DNA of 64,000 bases from Phyto melanocephala. Taxonomy: Eukaryota > Arthropoda > Insecta > Diptera > Rhinophoridae. Below are positions 20,303-33,052 of this stretch, piece by piece. The stretch's first letter is position 1; each line of letters begins with the position of its first letter. The stretch lies in contig OW799233.1 in the NCBI GenBank assembly GCA_941918925.1, positions 1,480,001 through 1,544,000 on the forward strand, written 5' to 3'. The notes under the pieces are model-generated. The model made no database searches and had not been told where the DNA came from. It saw only the letters and a program-made list of their open reading frames with translations. A program made the translations under genes and the position numbers.

Positions 20303-21978
20303 GCAGGCATCATTCTTAACGAATACAACAATACTAAGTGATGTATAAATGTACAGACATACAATACATATAAAATTACTTACATTTTTAAACGTTGTTA
20401 TTATGCCAAAAAAAAAAAAACACTGAGTACATTCATACAACTGTATTATTCGCATTTTATATGTTCGAAAATACTACCACTCACTTAAAGAGAGATCCCA
20501 TATTTCCAAATGCATTAAGAATATTTTAAATTGTATTAAGGCATTTCTTTCACAGAAATTTTGTTAATTTTTTACGTGCTCTTGTATGTATGTATGTGGT
20601 TGGGCCCATCAATAATTATCCCTTTTATTAAAATTGAATTTCTTTAAGAAATGATGAAAAATATGTGAAAGTTTTGGTAATTATAGACATTGTTTATATG
20701 GCATAAGAAATTTATGGTATTAAAAAAAAAACCGTAAATATTTATTGTTTTTATTTAACAAGTTATCGGTGAAAGAGTACTTAAGCCTTATTTATTATGA
20801 CTAGATGTACTTTAAGGATATTAGCCCAAAAATTTTGTTTGTTTTTAAAATTGTTTTTTCTTTTTTATATTTATTTATTAGAACCATAGAAACTGTTTTA
20901 ATAAAACAGAAAAATTTCCCGATTTATTATTATTTGCTTTTGAAAAGAAATAGCGAATTGTTCACAATGTTTTAATATGCAATTTGTCGTTATGCTAAAG
21001 GACTTGAAATGGTATTTAAAAGAGGAAGTTAAAGTCTAAACATTTAGATAAAATAAAATTGAATTTTTTTTTCAAATATTTATCAGTTTTATTTTTTATA
21101 ATTTTCATTTTAAAGAAAAATTTTATTTTCAAAAAGCATAATAAATAACTATTTTGAAAGTTTGTCGGTTTGAATATTAGTTACTTAATAACGAAAAAAA
21201 AACTAGAGGAAATTGAATAGAATTTAGTGCATGTAGATGAAGCGGAGAGCATCCATCAATTTTATATAAATTTTTTTAAAAATTGTGCAATTGTCCCTAT
21301 TAAGTTTTCTGTCATTTGAGAAAATCGCTGGATCAAGAAAATCATTCCTCATTTTAAAAGTAAATAAGTCCAATAAACTGAGAACTTCAAATTTACAACA
21401 ATTTGTATCAACATGAATTACTTTGTTTTTTTTTGTTCTGTTACAGTACACATACATATATGTTTAGCACATGTATATATAAAACTCCTAAAATACTTAA
21501 ATCATTTAAAAAGGATTGAACTTCTGCACATCTAAAGGAAAATTTAGTTTAATTAAAATCGGTTTAATAATGTGATCGGTAAGTGCGTAGCCAAAAATCG
21601 ACTTGCCAATTAATGTACACATAAGATATATAATCATTTAATTATTTTCTATACTAATGAAAGACATATATATATAGATATATATATTGAGAGGAAGGTA
21701 TCAATAACGATAAATTTAAAATCCTTAAAATAATTAAATTCCCTATAATGTATGGTTTTCAAACAAGAACCAAATATTTTTGTATAATCCTTTTGCTGCT
21801 TAAATTTTTTCGAATATACTTTTTACAAAGTATTTTTTTTTTTAATTGTTAAAAATACTTGTTACCACGTTTTATCTACGGACTTTGAACAATTTTTATT
21901 GTGAAAAGTTTTTTCTTTTTAAATTACCCAAAGGTACTGAGTGAAGTTTAAATCTGCAGTTTGATCCCGTTTATATAA
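20303..21978. other. A+T-rich non-coding stretch
   Basis: No gene or recognisable repeat family is seen. The ORFs at 20255-20455 and 21224-21457 on the minus strand look like chance. Confidence 0.6.
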
Positions 21979-22328
21979 AACTAGCTGACCCGGTCCGCGT
22001 TGCAGGTCTTTTTTGTAAATATCTTCGGAACTACATAGCCGATTTAAGAGTTTGATATCTCGTTTTGAAAAATATGACAACGGCTTTAAAAAAAAAAATA
22101 ACACAAAATAAATATATGTATATGTTATTGTTATTGCAATATGAAAATTGGATTTTGCCACGCCCCTCCGCCCGCAAACGGAAAATGAAAAAATCAGACT
22201 TCAAAGTGTCACCCGCCTAAATATTTTGAAGATTCCCTGAACATTTGATCAAAATCGGCCCAGCCGTTTTGGAGTCCATACGTTACATACATGCACACAT
22301 CCTGTTTTATGTATGTATATAGATAGAT
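21979..22328 (+). repeat. dispersed repeat with AACTAGCTGACCCGG start
   Basis: It starts AACTAGCTGACCCGGTCCGC and ends near TATGTATATAGATAGAT, with an inner phrase ATTTGATCAAAATCGGCCCA then GCCGTTTTGGAGTC. The higher G+C (GCCACGCCCCTCCGCCCGC at 22144-22162) stands out. The terminus style matches the 1.6-kb repeat at 7641-9250. From memory, sequences with this start are widespread in insect genomes as short transposon-derived repeats, but I cannot assign the class. Confidence 0.5.
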
Positions 22329-22531
22329 GTTCTTGTTACTTTTGCGGTGTACTGTTGTGTTAGTTGTTTTGTATTTCGATTCCAAATATGTACCGAGTTA
22401 GGAAATAATATAGTCATCAATATGGTTATATAATAAGTGTGTTAAGTTTGTTTGAAGTCCTGCTTGAAATAAGTAGGTGAGTGTGCATGAGCAAAATGTT
22501 AAAAAAAGAAAAAGAAAAATTTACACTTATA

Positions 22532-22553
22532 TATTATTATTATTATTATTATT
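22532..22553 (+). repeat. ATT trinucleotide microsatellite
   Basis: About seven perfect ATT units. A similar run lies at 38061-38083. Confidence 0.9.
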
Positions 22554-22999
22554 GTTTGAAATCCTAATTCATAATTTTTTAAATCATATTCTATTTCAAG
22601 TTAATTTGCCCATTTTCTGAATAAATATTTTAGCAGTAACAATTAGTTGATTTGCAATTCGTACATTATTACGAATCTTTTCGTATTTTCATGCTCTAAA
22701 TAGAAAAGTCAAGTGCGTTAAATATAAAAGTGCAGTTATCTCATCTCACTTTGTGGTCATATGTTCATGGTTATTATTTACTGCTTAGCAGTTGATATTA
22801 AAGTCAGAACGTTCGAAGCAAATAGCTTAAGTATACTTATATTTGTACATGTAAACATTTTTGTATATAAAGACTGTGTCGAGTTATTCAAATTTTTTAC
22901 TAAAAAATAAATTTTAAAATTTTCAAAGGTTATAAGATTCTATTTATTTTAATAAGTAATATGTCAAAATGTGTTATTAGCTTTCTTGAAAATATATAT

Positions 23000-23158
23000 T
23001 TGCTGTATTCACAAGAAGTGCCGTATTGTCATAATGTCATAAATTTTTAAAAATTATAAAGTGAAAAACATTATTTTCCTATGGCAAAATTTGAAAAATT
23101 TTAAACAATTATATAATTATAACAATACGATACTTAGGTAGTCTGGTGAATACAGCAA
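23000..23158. mobile_element. 159-bp MITE-like element
   Basis: TTGCTGTATTCAC at 23000-23012 is perfectly complementary to 23146-23158. Subterminal sequences also pair (CGTATTGTCATAAT on the left against CGTATTGTTATAAT on the complement of the right). No clear TSD is seen. The size and structure fit a short non-autonomous DNA transposon. Confidence 0.5.
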
Positions 23159-23750
23159 TTGTATCTCGATTAACTGGCATAAAAGATTTTTTTATAATTT
23201 TATATTTTCTAAATTGAAATTTTGTTTCCCCCTTAAACCAATTTTAATATTGTCTTATTGTGCATTCAAAAATACGAATGTTTTGTCAAACTTTCACTCA
23301 ACTTACCAAATATTCCCAATTCGCTCATACTGTTTTTTTGTTTTGATTTATTGTTTTTTCTTTTTTGCATTATCTGAAAACTTGACATAACTTGTTTTGC
23401 CATTAATCCACAACTTAATGCGAGGCATATAGTATATACTTATATAGATTATAGAGATAACCACACTATTGCAATCTCGCAATTTAAACTATGCTTAGGC
23501 GATTTTTCAACTATTTTGGCCAACTTTATAGAAAGTTCTAGCAGAATCAACATAGTCTTCGATTTATACTTTCGATTTATTACTTTCTGTAATGGCTGAA
23601 GAACAAACTCTATTAGATTTTTTTGTTCAGTTTGCTGTTAAAGCGTGTCTGTTAAGTTAAAATCGAGTTTCTCTTTCAAGAATCCATTTTCGCACCATCA
23701 AATATTTTGTTTTTATCTTTTTGGTTATATCTTATTCAATATATTCTCAG
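23159..23750. other. A+T-rich non-coding stretch
   Basis: Nothing recognised. Confidence 0.6.
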
Positions 23751-23794
23751 CAAGGCATATTTATACAGGTAATGTCGCCGCAACAGCTGATCGG
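23751..23794 (+). repeat. second copy of one end of the 210-bp MITE
   Basis: CAAGGCATATTTATACAGGTA followed by AACAGCTGATCGG matches the left end of the element at 4587-4796 (CAAGGCATATTTATTCATCA, then TCAGCTGATTA). The opposite terminus is not seen within the next few hundred bases, so this is probably a deleted copy. Confidence 0.5.
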
Positions 23795-24264
23795 TAAGCA
23801 TAATATCAACATTTTTAAAATCCTCCTTGATTTTATTTTTTTAGCAGGGATGAAAAATTATATTTTCGTTTCGGTATCGAGCAATACATTACGTGTACTA
23901 TTTTGATAACAAATGTACTAAATGTGTTTGTGTGTTACACAAAAATATATTATTTTCTTAAACAATTGTTATTTTAATTAAACAGATCACAACAACTTTT
24001 TGATATCTGGTACAAGAGTTCGCCTTAACAGAAAACATCTACTAAAAAGTTGCTGTGTTGTATTGTTTCGCCATTGCATATACCTGTACGAATATGCTTT
24101 GGTAATGAGGTTTTTCTATTTTCTTTAAGTATTTTCTTGATTAATTTGTGGTGCTCTTCTACTCTGTTGGTTTTTTATTATTTGATTCAGGGTGCAGTTA
24201 ACAAGGTACACGAAGTGGCGAATTCGACTGAGCCTCCTTTCCAAATCTCAAAATTTATATAAAT
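23795..24264. other. A+T-rich non-coding stretch
   Basis: Nothing recognised. Confidence 0.55.
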
Positions 24265-25218
24265 ACAAGTAAGAGTGCTATATTCGGTTGTGATCTGATA
24301 ATACCCTTTACCATCATGTACATAGGTATAATCCCACATCGTAGCTTTACCTATATTTCATGTTATACGCCATTTTTCCTTATTATTTCTGACGCAATCC
24401 TTGATTTTGAATTTTTACGTAGTTAAATGTATTCAACTAGTCAAGCCCTTTAATTTGATACCCATATTGATGGGGTTAAAAATATTAGATCCGCCATTTT
24501 GTTTTAGACGCCGTCTTGGATTTTAAATTTTTTAATAATTTACTGTATTTTACTGGTCGATCCCTTTCATTTGATACCAATATTGAGGGGGTTCAAGAAG
24601 TTACATTTTAAAATACCAGATTTGACCCATATATAAAATTATTGTCCGCCATTTTGTAGTTGCGGCCAACAAAAATTTTAATTTTTTTATGAAGCTTTCA
24701 GATGATACTATTGATTCTCTCGGTTGTCTAGAAGTTGAAAAAAATTGATTTTTGCTTGTAAATTTTTGAAATATATATTTAAAAAAAAAATTGTTGCATA
24801 TAACTTTACCGATTAGAGCCCCATTTATCCAAAATTGTACACGAATACCTCTAAAGGCATGTTATATCTGCAAATAGTAGCAAAGGTACTTATAGATTAT
24901 TCTATAGCTGAAAAATTTTAATTTTGGTGTTAAAACTATGGGGGAAAAAACAGTGGCAGTCGTGTTTATTTGCTCATATCTCAGAAAGATTGATACCATA
25001 CACAGATCTGAGAAACATATGGTTGCTTCTAAAAGTTGATTTCAACCAACACACGGACAGACGGGCAGATGGACAGATGGTCAGGGCTTAATCGACTCCT
25101 CTATTCATAAGTTTTTAGAAAATATATACTTTTTGGGGTCGAAAATGAAAATTGTAGAAATTACAAACGGAATGACAAAGCTATATATACCCTTGTGCAG
25201 CACAGGTGAAGGGTATAA
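24265..25218 (-). repeat. long copy of the ATACCCTTCAC dispersed repeat
   Basis: In reversed orientation it starts ACAAGTAAGAGTGCTATATT and ends GCACAGGTGAAGGGTATAAT. It carries two diverged modules about 115 bp apart (24430 and 24545), each with CCTTT(A/C)ATTTGATACC(C/A)ATATTGA and GGGGTT, and with CCGCCATTTTGT phrases nearby. The right part has the family's conserved block (TTGATTTCAACCAACACACG, GGGCTTAATCGACTCC, AATGAAAATTGTAGAAATTA). It lacks the tRNA-like box and long T/A tracts of the shorter copies. No protein is evident and the class is unassigned. Confidence 0.7.
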
Positions 25219-27309
25219 TAAACATATTTGACAGCCAAGGTGAATTCATAATCAACTGCTACCTTACGGTCACATGTATCAATTTGCAATGACTCAGTTT
25301 TAATTTTTATTTGAAAATCCAAATGATAAACTTCTTTAAATTTTTAGGAATTAACTCGGCACAGCCTTTTTGTGTAATTTTTTTACTTCTGAAATTAATC
25401 TAGTAAATACCTACTCTACGTAGTATTTTTATGACCATTACAGTGAGTGTTACTTTAAATTCGTACATACATACATATGTATGTATACCTATAAACATAA
25501 TTACACACATATGTATTCATATGTATGTGTAAGGAGGAGAAAAGATAAACGACAACTTTTGCAAACAGCTTTTAAGCATTTTCTTCTTTCTTTATCAGAA
25601 TATTAAATTGTTTTTTTGTTGTTATTTTTTCTATGCTTTTACCAGGTTTGTTAAGTTTCCTGATTGAATTGCTTGCCACCATATACTGTTAAAAATGTTG
25701 CTTGTGTTCGAGGTTTTTACACTCAGAGAAATAGATGCAACCAAATAAAACTTTTAATTTTAAATAAAAACCATTTACAAAAAAAAAAAAACACTATAGT
25801 TTGTAGAACAAAACTTTATACATTTCGTAAATTAGCATATTTTTATGAAAATAATAATTTTATGAATATTATTTAACTAATATTTTTTATAGGAGTTTTT
25901 ATTGGAATTTTTTTGTGATTCTACATTTCGGTGATTTTGCATAATCTATGGATGTGGTGTAACTTGTTTTGTAATGAGAAAGACTTCATTGCATGGACTT
26001 TATAATGTTGGTCGTTTAGTCTACTAACATGTTTATATTTGATTACTCCAGGTAAATATTAGTAATACAGTTCATTATTCTTCATCTTCAATATCATTAT
26101 CATCCTCATCATTATTAACATTATTAAACGCCTTTTTCTAGTTTGCGCTACAAGTTGCAACCATAAACATACATACATAAGTATATACATATGTAAGCAC
26201 ATAAATATATACATTTGTACATGTACTATTTATGTAGATATAAAATTATACAATTTACGTGTGTTAATATGTACATTTCGCTACACTCTTAACAAAAGTA
26301 GAAGAAACAAGTTTTCCCCAAAAAATATATTGAGTCATTTCTATTAAAATGGGAACAATTGTCAATAGGCAATAGTATTATTTCGATGTCAAGAATGTGG
26401 TTGCATTAACAAAAATTTGTAACAAGATAAAATGCAATTTCAATCAAATTGAAATTATGTATGTATATTGTAATGCCACTGTTATGGCAAATAAATGTAA
26501 AACATTGTTTACCAATAGTAGTAATAGAAAACTAAACATTCTATTGGTAAAACAATAATTTAATTTTATTTCAAATGAAATACAAATTTTGTTAAGTTAA
26601 TTTTGTCAATTTAAACATTTATTTTTAATATTGGATTATCACAAACATTTAAAAACAAAATTGTGAAATCGTTGCAGCTGTTCTTTATAGATATTATTAC
26701 CAACGAACGATATTTGATTTTTTTATTTATGTATATAAAATAGATTTGATGTATTCACATAAAGCATTATGTTGTTAATTGTTGATTTTTTAAACATTTT
26801 ATATAATTTAAAAAAAAAAAAAAATTGTGACAATATGAAATGAAATTTAGGGCACACCTTGTAAAAATAGTATTTATTTCTTTTTGAGTTTTTTTGCAAT
26901 TAAATTGTTACAGAAATATTTTGAAAAAAACCAACAAAGGAGAATTTATGGCAGGTGAAATAATCTTTTAAAACGAGAAACACTATTTTTTTTCAGTGAA
27001 ATTTGTCTTAAGAAATTTGGACTTCTTATTCTTACATTTTGGCCCTCTCGTTAATTCGTATTTTTTTTTATATCAAAGTCTGACGAGACCCCTTTAAATC
27101 GTACTGGCACATGAATAACTTCTGATAATTCGTAATTCGTTTAATCGAAATTTCTTTGTTTCGAAAACTCCTCTTATTCGTAAGAAGCAGTTAGTCTCTA
27201 CGATTATGTACTATCGGGATTCTACTGTAGTTAATGAAATAACTCTTAATAATTTTTTATTAGTTCTAAGTACTAATTCAGAGTTATTAAATTTGTAAGT
27301 TAGAAAAGA
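25219..27309. other. A+T-rich non-coding stretch
   Basis: No gene is supported. CATA-type microsatellites lie at about 25465-25530 and 26165-26215. The plus-strand ORF at 25664-25876 is chance-like. Confidence 0.6.
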
Positions 27310-28622
27310 AAGAGGAACAAAATCGGTATGGAAAGAAAGGGCTTGACTAGCAGAATATAATACTCTATACAAAATTTACAACCCAAGATGGCCGGCAAAA
27401 ATGGCGTAAAATTAATTTGTAATTGGTTCAAATCTGGTATTTCAAAATGTTACTTCTTGAACACCCTCAACATTGGTATCAAACGAAAGGAATTGGCCAG
27501 TAGAATACAGTAAATAATAAAAAAGTTTAGATTCAAGATGGCGTCCAAAAAAATAGCGAATATATGAGTGTAAAACAGTAATTACGGCTTTGCCTCTTTC
27601 ATCTCACCACAACATTGGAATCAAATGAAAGGGCTTGACTAGTACAATACTGTTAAGTATACAAAGGGTTTAAAATGCATTCTAAACGAATTGACGTTTT
27701 TATACCCTTCACATGTGCTGCTCAAGGGTATATGTAGCTTTGTCATTCCGTTTGTAATTTCTACAATTTTCATTTCCGACCCCATAAAGTATATATTTTC
27801 TGAAAGCTTATGAGGAGTCGATTAAGCCCTGACCGTCTATCCGTCTGCTCATCTGTCCGTGTGTTGGTTGAAATCAACTTTTTGAAGCAACTATATGTTT
27901 TTCAGATCTGAGTATGGTATCAATCTTTTGGAAATATCCAGTATGGAATCGCTATTGAAATTCAGCACAATCGCTCCATAACTTTCTGAGATATAAGCAA
28001 AAAACCACGACCACCTCGTTTTTTTTACAATTACAACAACAACACACATATATACTAGTTAGAGAAAACGTGGCATCGAACCCCAGCTGAGCCAAACATT
28101 TTTTTTTTATTTTATTTAATATATTATTTATATTTTTATGATTTTTTTTAGATAGTTTTTTTTTTAATTTTTTAAAAAATTTTTTTTTTAATTTGTTTAA
28201 AAATTTTTTTTTTTTAATATTTTTTTGGTTTTTTTTTTATTTTAAATACATATTTTTTTTTTTTGTAGTTTTTTTTTTTTTTTGGAAACTCAATTTATAA
28301 TTCTGCAATGGGATGTTTTGCATATGTATGTACGTATTTCATATGAGATGAATGGTGATACAAACAATTGTTTTTGCATGACTACACGTTGTGAAGGGTA
28401 TATAAGATTCGGCACGGACGAATATAGCACTCTTACTTGTTTTTTGCTCAACTTAATAATATGGGTAACTATAATATGGCTTGACTAGTAGAATACAGCT
28501 AACTATGTAAAAATTCAAAATCAAAGCTAAGCTATGATGTGGTGTACATGCCTATATGCATATATGATGGTAAAGGGTATTATCAGATTCGGTACGGCCG
28601 AATATAGCATTCTTTCTTGTTT
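27310..28622 (+). repeat. long-type repeat copy interrupted by a short-type copy
   Basis: Left of 27697 there are three modules with AATGAAAGGGCTTGACTAG-like phrases and AAGATGGCGTCC. Right of 28446 the module resumes (GGCTTGACTAGTAGAATACA) and ends GATGGTAAAGGGTATTATCA, GATTCGGTACGGCCGAATAT, TTCTTTCTTGT, the terminal hairpin of the family. The middle, 27697-28446, is a complete short-type copy with its own start and end. The left boundary is approximate. Confidence 0.6.
27697..28446 (+). repeat. nested short-type copy of the ATACCCTTCAC repeat
   Basis: It starts TATACCCTTCACATGTGCTG and ends GTGAAGGGTATATAAGATTC, GGCACGGACGAATATAGCAC, TCTTACTTGTTTTTT. Between these lie the conserved left block, the tRNA-like box (ACTAGTTAGAG at about 28054, CATCGAACCCCAGC at about 28074), long T-rich tracts and a conserved right block. 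The ORF at 28282-28488 belongs to this repeat. Confidence 0.7.
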
Positions 28623-29679
28623 TATTTATCGTATGCAAACAATTTTAGCATTTCCATGTATGCTATACGGTAAGAAAAAAGTCAGTAAAGATTATTCATA
28701 AAAAATTGAAGTCTTGAGAATAAAGATTATTTTAAAATTAAAAATAAACTTTTTTTGTTGAGAAACTTGTACTTAAGTATTGTCCAATTATTTTCAAAAC
28801 TTCCTCACTTGTTTGACACATGAAACAAAATTTATTTAAAATTATTTTCAATTTTAAATCCAGCCTTTTGCTGGGTTACCTTAAAAATAAGACATAATAA
28901 AAGAGGTTTTATCACATGTAAACAATAATGGTGTTATCTTAGAAAATGTTTGAGCCACGTTATAATTTTATTATCTAGTTGCATAAAACTTGTAAAAGTA
29001 ATTGTCAACATGAGAGAACACGAAACAGGAAGTTTTCTTTTAAATATCATCTTAAAGTATGATGTCTATTGTTCAAAATGTATTCAAGTAGACCCTGTTT
29101 TATTTTTTGTTTGGTTGCATGGAATGTATGAATGTGGTAGTTGTTGTTATATGGAAACAATATTTATAAGTGTGCTTACAAAAATCATACATGTAATTTA
29201 CTTTTATTTAATTATTGGTATTTAGTGATGTTTAACACGCTCTGCTCTGGATTCATCACCAAACGATACTATTCTATCTTTAGTTTATTTACACATGGTA
29301 AATGACACAAACTACTTACATATAAAATTAATTAGTTTTTGTTGCACTTGTTGTAGGTTTTTTTTTTGTAAATACATTGTTACATACAACTGATGGTTGT
29401 AACGCCCTCAAAATGTAGTATACAACAAGTAACACGAATTATCTCTTTTTTGTTATTATTAAGAGCAAACAGTTATGTTAATTTATATAGCAGTCAAATC
29501 TCTAGTGTGAGTTGAAAAAATACTTTAATATTGTAGAAGATTTCTATAAAGTTAATATAACACCCTTAATAAGTTGTCTCAAATTAGAAATCATGTATTT
29601 CACAAAAAAAAAAAATAAATAAAAATGTTGTGATTTTAAATAATTTAAGCTAGTAACTATAATAATTTAACATTATATT

Positions 29680-29735
<56 letters not shown>

Positions 29736-32700
29736 TAATTTAATTTAAATTTAAATGTTTTCGATCTTTTTAATTTATATCAATATTTGTTTTATTTTAC
29801 AACCATGAGATTAGTTTTTTGTATCATATTGTTAATTGTGTTTAATTGTTTATTCTTTCCCTGAAGGCTCTACCCGATTGATCTAAATTTAAATTAAATT
29901 AAAAATAATTTAAAAGATTAATGTTTAAATGAAATATTAAAAAATATAAACTATACTTTTCGACACTAATGTAATATTGCTGGGATTGTGTGGATAAGTG
30001 TGGAGTTGATTATATTTCTCTTGCAGTTATTTACCTTTAATAACATGGTATCAACGCTATTTACCGTCTACTTTACAATTTTCTTATGCTTCTAGTGTTA
30101 AGAGATACGTTGGTAAATACCTAAAGGCTTAGCGCTTTTAGATAGTTAAAAGTAGATATGTAGCGATTTAAAATCATATATTTGTGTTACAACATTTGAA
30201 TAGTCATACTCTCAATCATGTTTATACATTAAGGACAATTAGTTGTGGCAAATAAGAGAATTAGTTTAAACAAATTCAATATGTTACATTTGAAAAGAAC
30301 TTTTGGCAACGATTTTTTTTTCTAAAATTATTGGTTTAATACGAAATTTTGCAAATTCAATGAAAATTCCCTGGAAAGCAAAAAAAATTATAACTAATTA
30401 GGTTTTTTTGTGGAATTAATTAGTTAAAAAAAAAATTTAAAAAAAAAAAAAAAAAATTGTGAAAAGTTTTAAGGCAGTGGTGATATTTTATGCATCTCTA
30501 CTTAGATATAAATATTTTCTTGTCGGACCATATCAGCATCGTCTTGGCATCTTGATTGTTTCTTTTTTTATTTGTTTTTTGTTTTTTTTTTATGTGCATT
30601 CATTTATAAAAATAAAATAAGAAAGCTATAGTGTTCTTGCGGTGAAGATGTTTTCGTGTGCATTTAGGCCCAGTTACGTGATGTAACAAATAACGGAAAA
30701 AATAAAAGCCTGTTTGTTTTTGCAGTTACGATTTTACGTTGTTGTTGCTCGGAAGATTCTTTTTTTTTTAAATGAAAACAATCGTGATGCTGATTGCAAA
30801 GCTCCTGCAAAAAAATAAAATAACTTGCGAATATATGGGAACATTCAGAAGTACAGACGTACATACATAAGTACATACATATGTAAGATGCTTTTTATTT
30901 GTAGCATATACATGTGTATGTGACTGTGTATTAGGATGACTCGATAGTCGTCTGCGTTGTCATACAAGTAACTAAAATGTTTGCAAAAATAACTCCAACT
31001 TTTTGATATAATTTGATTCTTTTTATACCCTGCTATTTAAAAAGTTTAAATTCTAAACCTAAACATAAAACTTGTGTTGAAAATAGTTATTTCTCTAATA
31101 CAAAATAATAAAGATGATGAGTTCGCCAATACAAAACTAGTTCGATCTTATATTAATTATGCAAAAAAAAAAAATATTGTCAAATTCTGTTATTAAGAAA
31201 TTGGTTGTTTAGTTTTGAACATTTTATGATTGATACAATAATAAGAATTCTTTAAAGTTATATTTATAAACTAATACTCGTATTCGAACTTTGAAAATTT
31301 TAAATACAAAATACATATGTAGTTATTGAAAAGACAGAAATTTAATAAACACTAAATGTTGATATCACGGAAGTTGCTTTGCATCAAGTAATTATAATTT
31401 TCTTTTTTATACGCAACCGTAGCATTTTTTTAGTCTGTTCTCAAGTGTGCGTTAAAGAAACAATAATGCCCAAGGATCTGAATTATAAAAAATTTTAAAG
31501 ATTACGCTAGGGAAAGAAGTTTAAACTTCAAACTTTTACATTTCTTGGCGTTTTTTTTTTAAGATTTACATACATGAATGTAAAAAAATATAAATATTTC
31601 TTAACTTGAAATTGTTGTAGGTCTTGTTTTTGCAATTAATAAGCGCAAATTTCACACCTACCAAGAACGGCTTAATCATGCCTTTCCCATGGGGAAAATA
31701 TAACAAAAAAAAACTAATTCTAAAATAAGAAACAGTATAAAAGACATACGGTAAGGGTAACTGCTTACAAAATTCGAAAAATGTTTTTTGGTGGGTCATA
31801 TTTAAAGGGCGTTAAGCGTAATGAAAATTAAAATATTTAATTTACTTGATAATGTATAAAGTATTACCCAATTCACAGCATATTGTACACATTTTGATGA
31901 CAATTTTTTTCGTTTTGTTTTTTTCACACATACACTTACAAAAATTAGAGTAGAAGTAGAATGAAAAAGTAAGTACTATTGTCGCTTTTCTTCATTATGT
32001 ACAAGTGAATTTCTTACAACATACGACTTCTGTGACTCAATCCTACGACAGATTTTGAATTGAGCACATTTATATCTGAACAAACGCCTTAATGACTTCA
32101 TTAAGAGAAACTATTCTTTCTTCAATAGTTCTTTATTAGATGTTATAAGAAAGTAATTGTCCTGAGAATAAAGCAAACTTAGTTTTTTAAGAAGGATTTC
32201 GGTTGTATTTCTTGAACTTAGAATGTTATGCTTCTGTCTCCGTATATGGATATCAAATGCTTTTAATAAATTTGACTTTTAGTTTTATGGGTAAACAACT
32301 CTAAGTTAATTGTTTTAATTACCCGAAGCTTCAAATAGTTATACAATGACTTAATTTACAAAAGTTATTATTTTTATGAATAAGACAGTAAGTAATGCAA
32401 ATAGTAAATTTAAGTTTTTTAAAACTATAAGTTTGTTCCTTATAATCTTTTGAATTTTATGTCAATAAGAAATGTCTACATATGTACCTACATACCAAAG
32501 ACAATATGTAATGTCTATTTAAATAAAGGCTTACAAAATGTTGTATAGTGTGTCAAAGTTATCAAATAATAATAATAAAGATGGTGGAGTGCACAGTTTT
32601 CCTATTTTGTTAAGAGGAAAACAAAGAAAAGTTTTCATACAGCTAGTTGTGTTGCCAAAAACTAACTATTGTATTGTCTTGTACACACATCCCTGCATAT

Positions 32701-32997
32701 GTACATGCACATGTACATGCATATAGGGGAAGTAAATAAATTCTGGCTTGCATTAAAATTTCAATTTCATTTAAAGTGTTAATGGATCTTGTAATGGTCT
32801 GCTACTATAGTTTTATGCAAATTGTTGTAATTTGCTTCCGTCTTTTAGAGAGGAGTATCAAGCAGGTTTGTTGCATTACCTTGCATTACAAATCATGAAT
32901 TTTATCTTGAAGTGCATGGTTACTAAAATGAATCGGCGGCTGCTTCTCTGTCAGATTGTTAAGTTGTTTTGTTATTTGTTTGTACTGTTGGCTGTCT
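28623..32997. other. A+T-rich non-coding stretch
   Basis: No gene is supported in 4.4 kb. It contains a TA microsatellite (listed separately), homopolymers near 30430-30460, and a solitary TTTTTATACCCTGCTATTT near 31019 that may be a repeat scrap. All open frames have A+T-driven composition. Confidence 0.6.
29684..29729. repeat. TA dinucleotide microsatellite
   Basis: An almost uninterrupted (TA)n run with ATGTATATG at its left edge. Confidence 0.9.
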
Positions 32998-33052
32998 GTC
33001 TGTCCGACGGGCTGGCTGGTAACCTGTCTGCCTGCCTTCTTGTCGGACAGAC
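32998..33052. repeat. 11-bp perfect inverted repeat in a GC-richer patch
   Basis: GTCTGTCCGAC (32998-33008) and its complement (33042-33052) flank a loop of CTGGCTGG/CTGCCTG-type low-complexity sequence. It could form a hairpin. No terminator or RNA family is recognised. Confidence 0.5.

Noticed and set aside
28282..28488. 68-codon plus-strand ORF (similar one at 45466-45660)
   Set aside because: The same reading recurs in several repeat copies at the hairpin end. It is repeat sequence without a protein-like domain.
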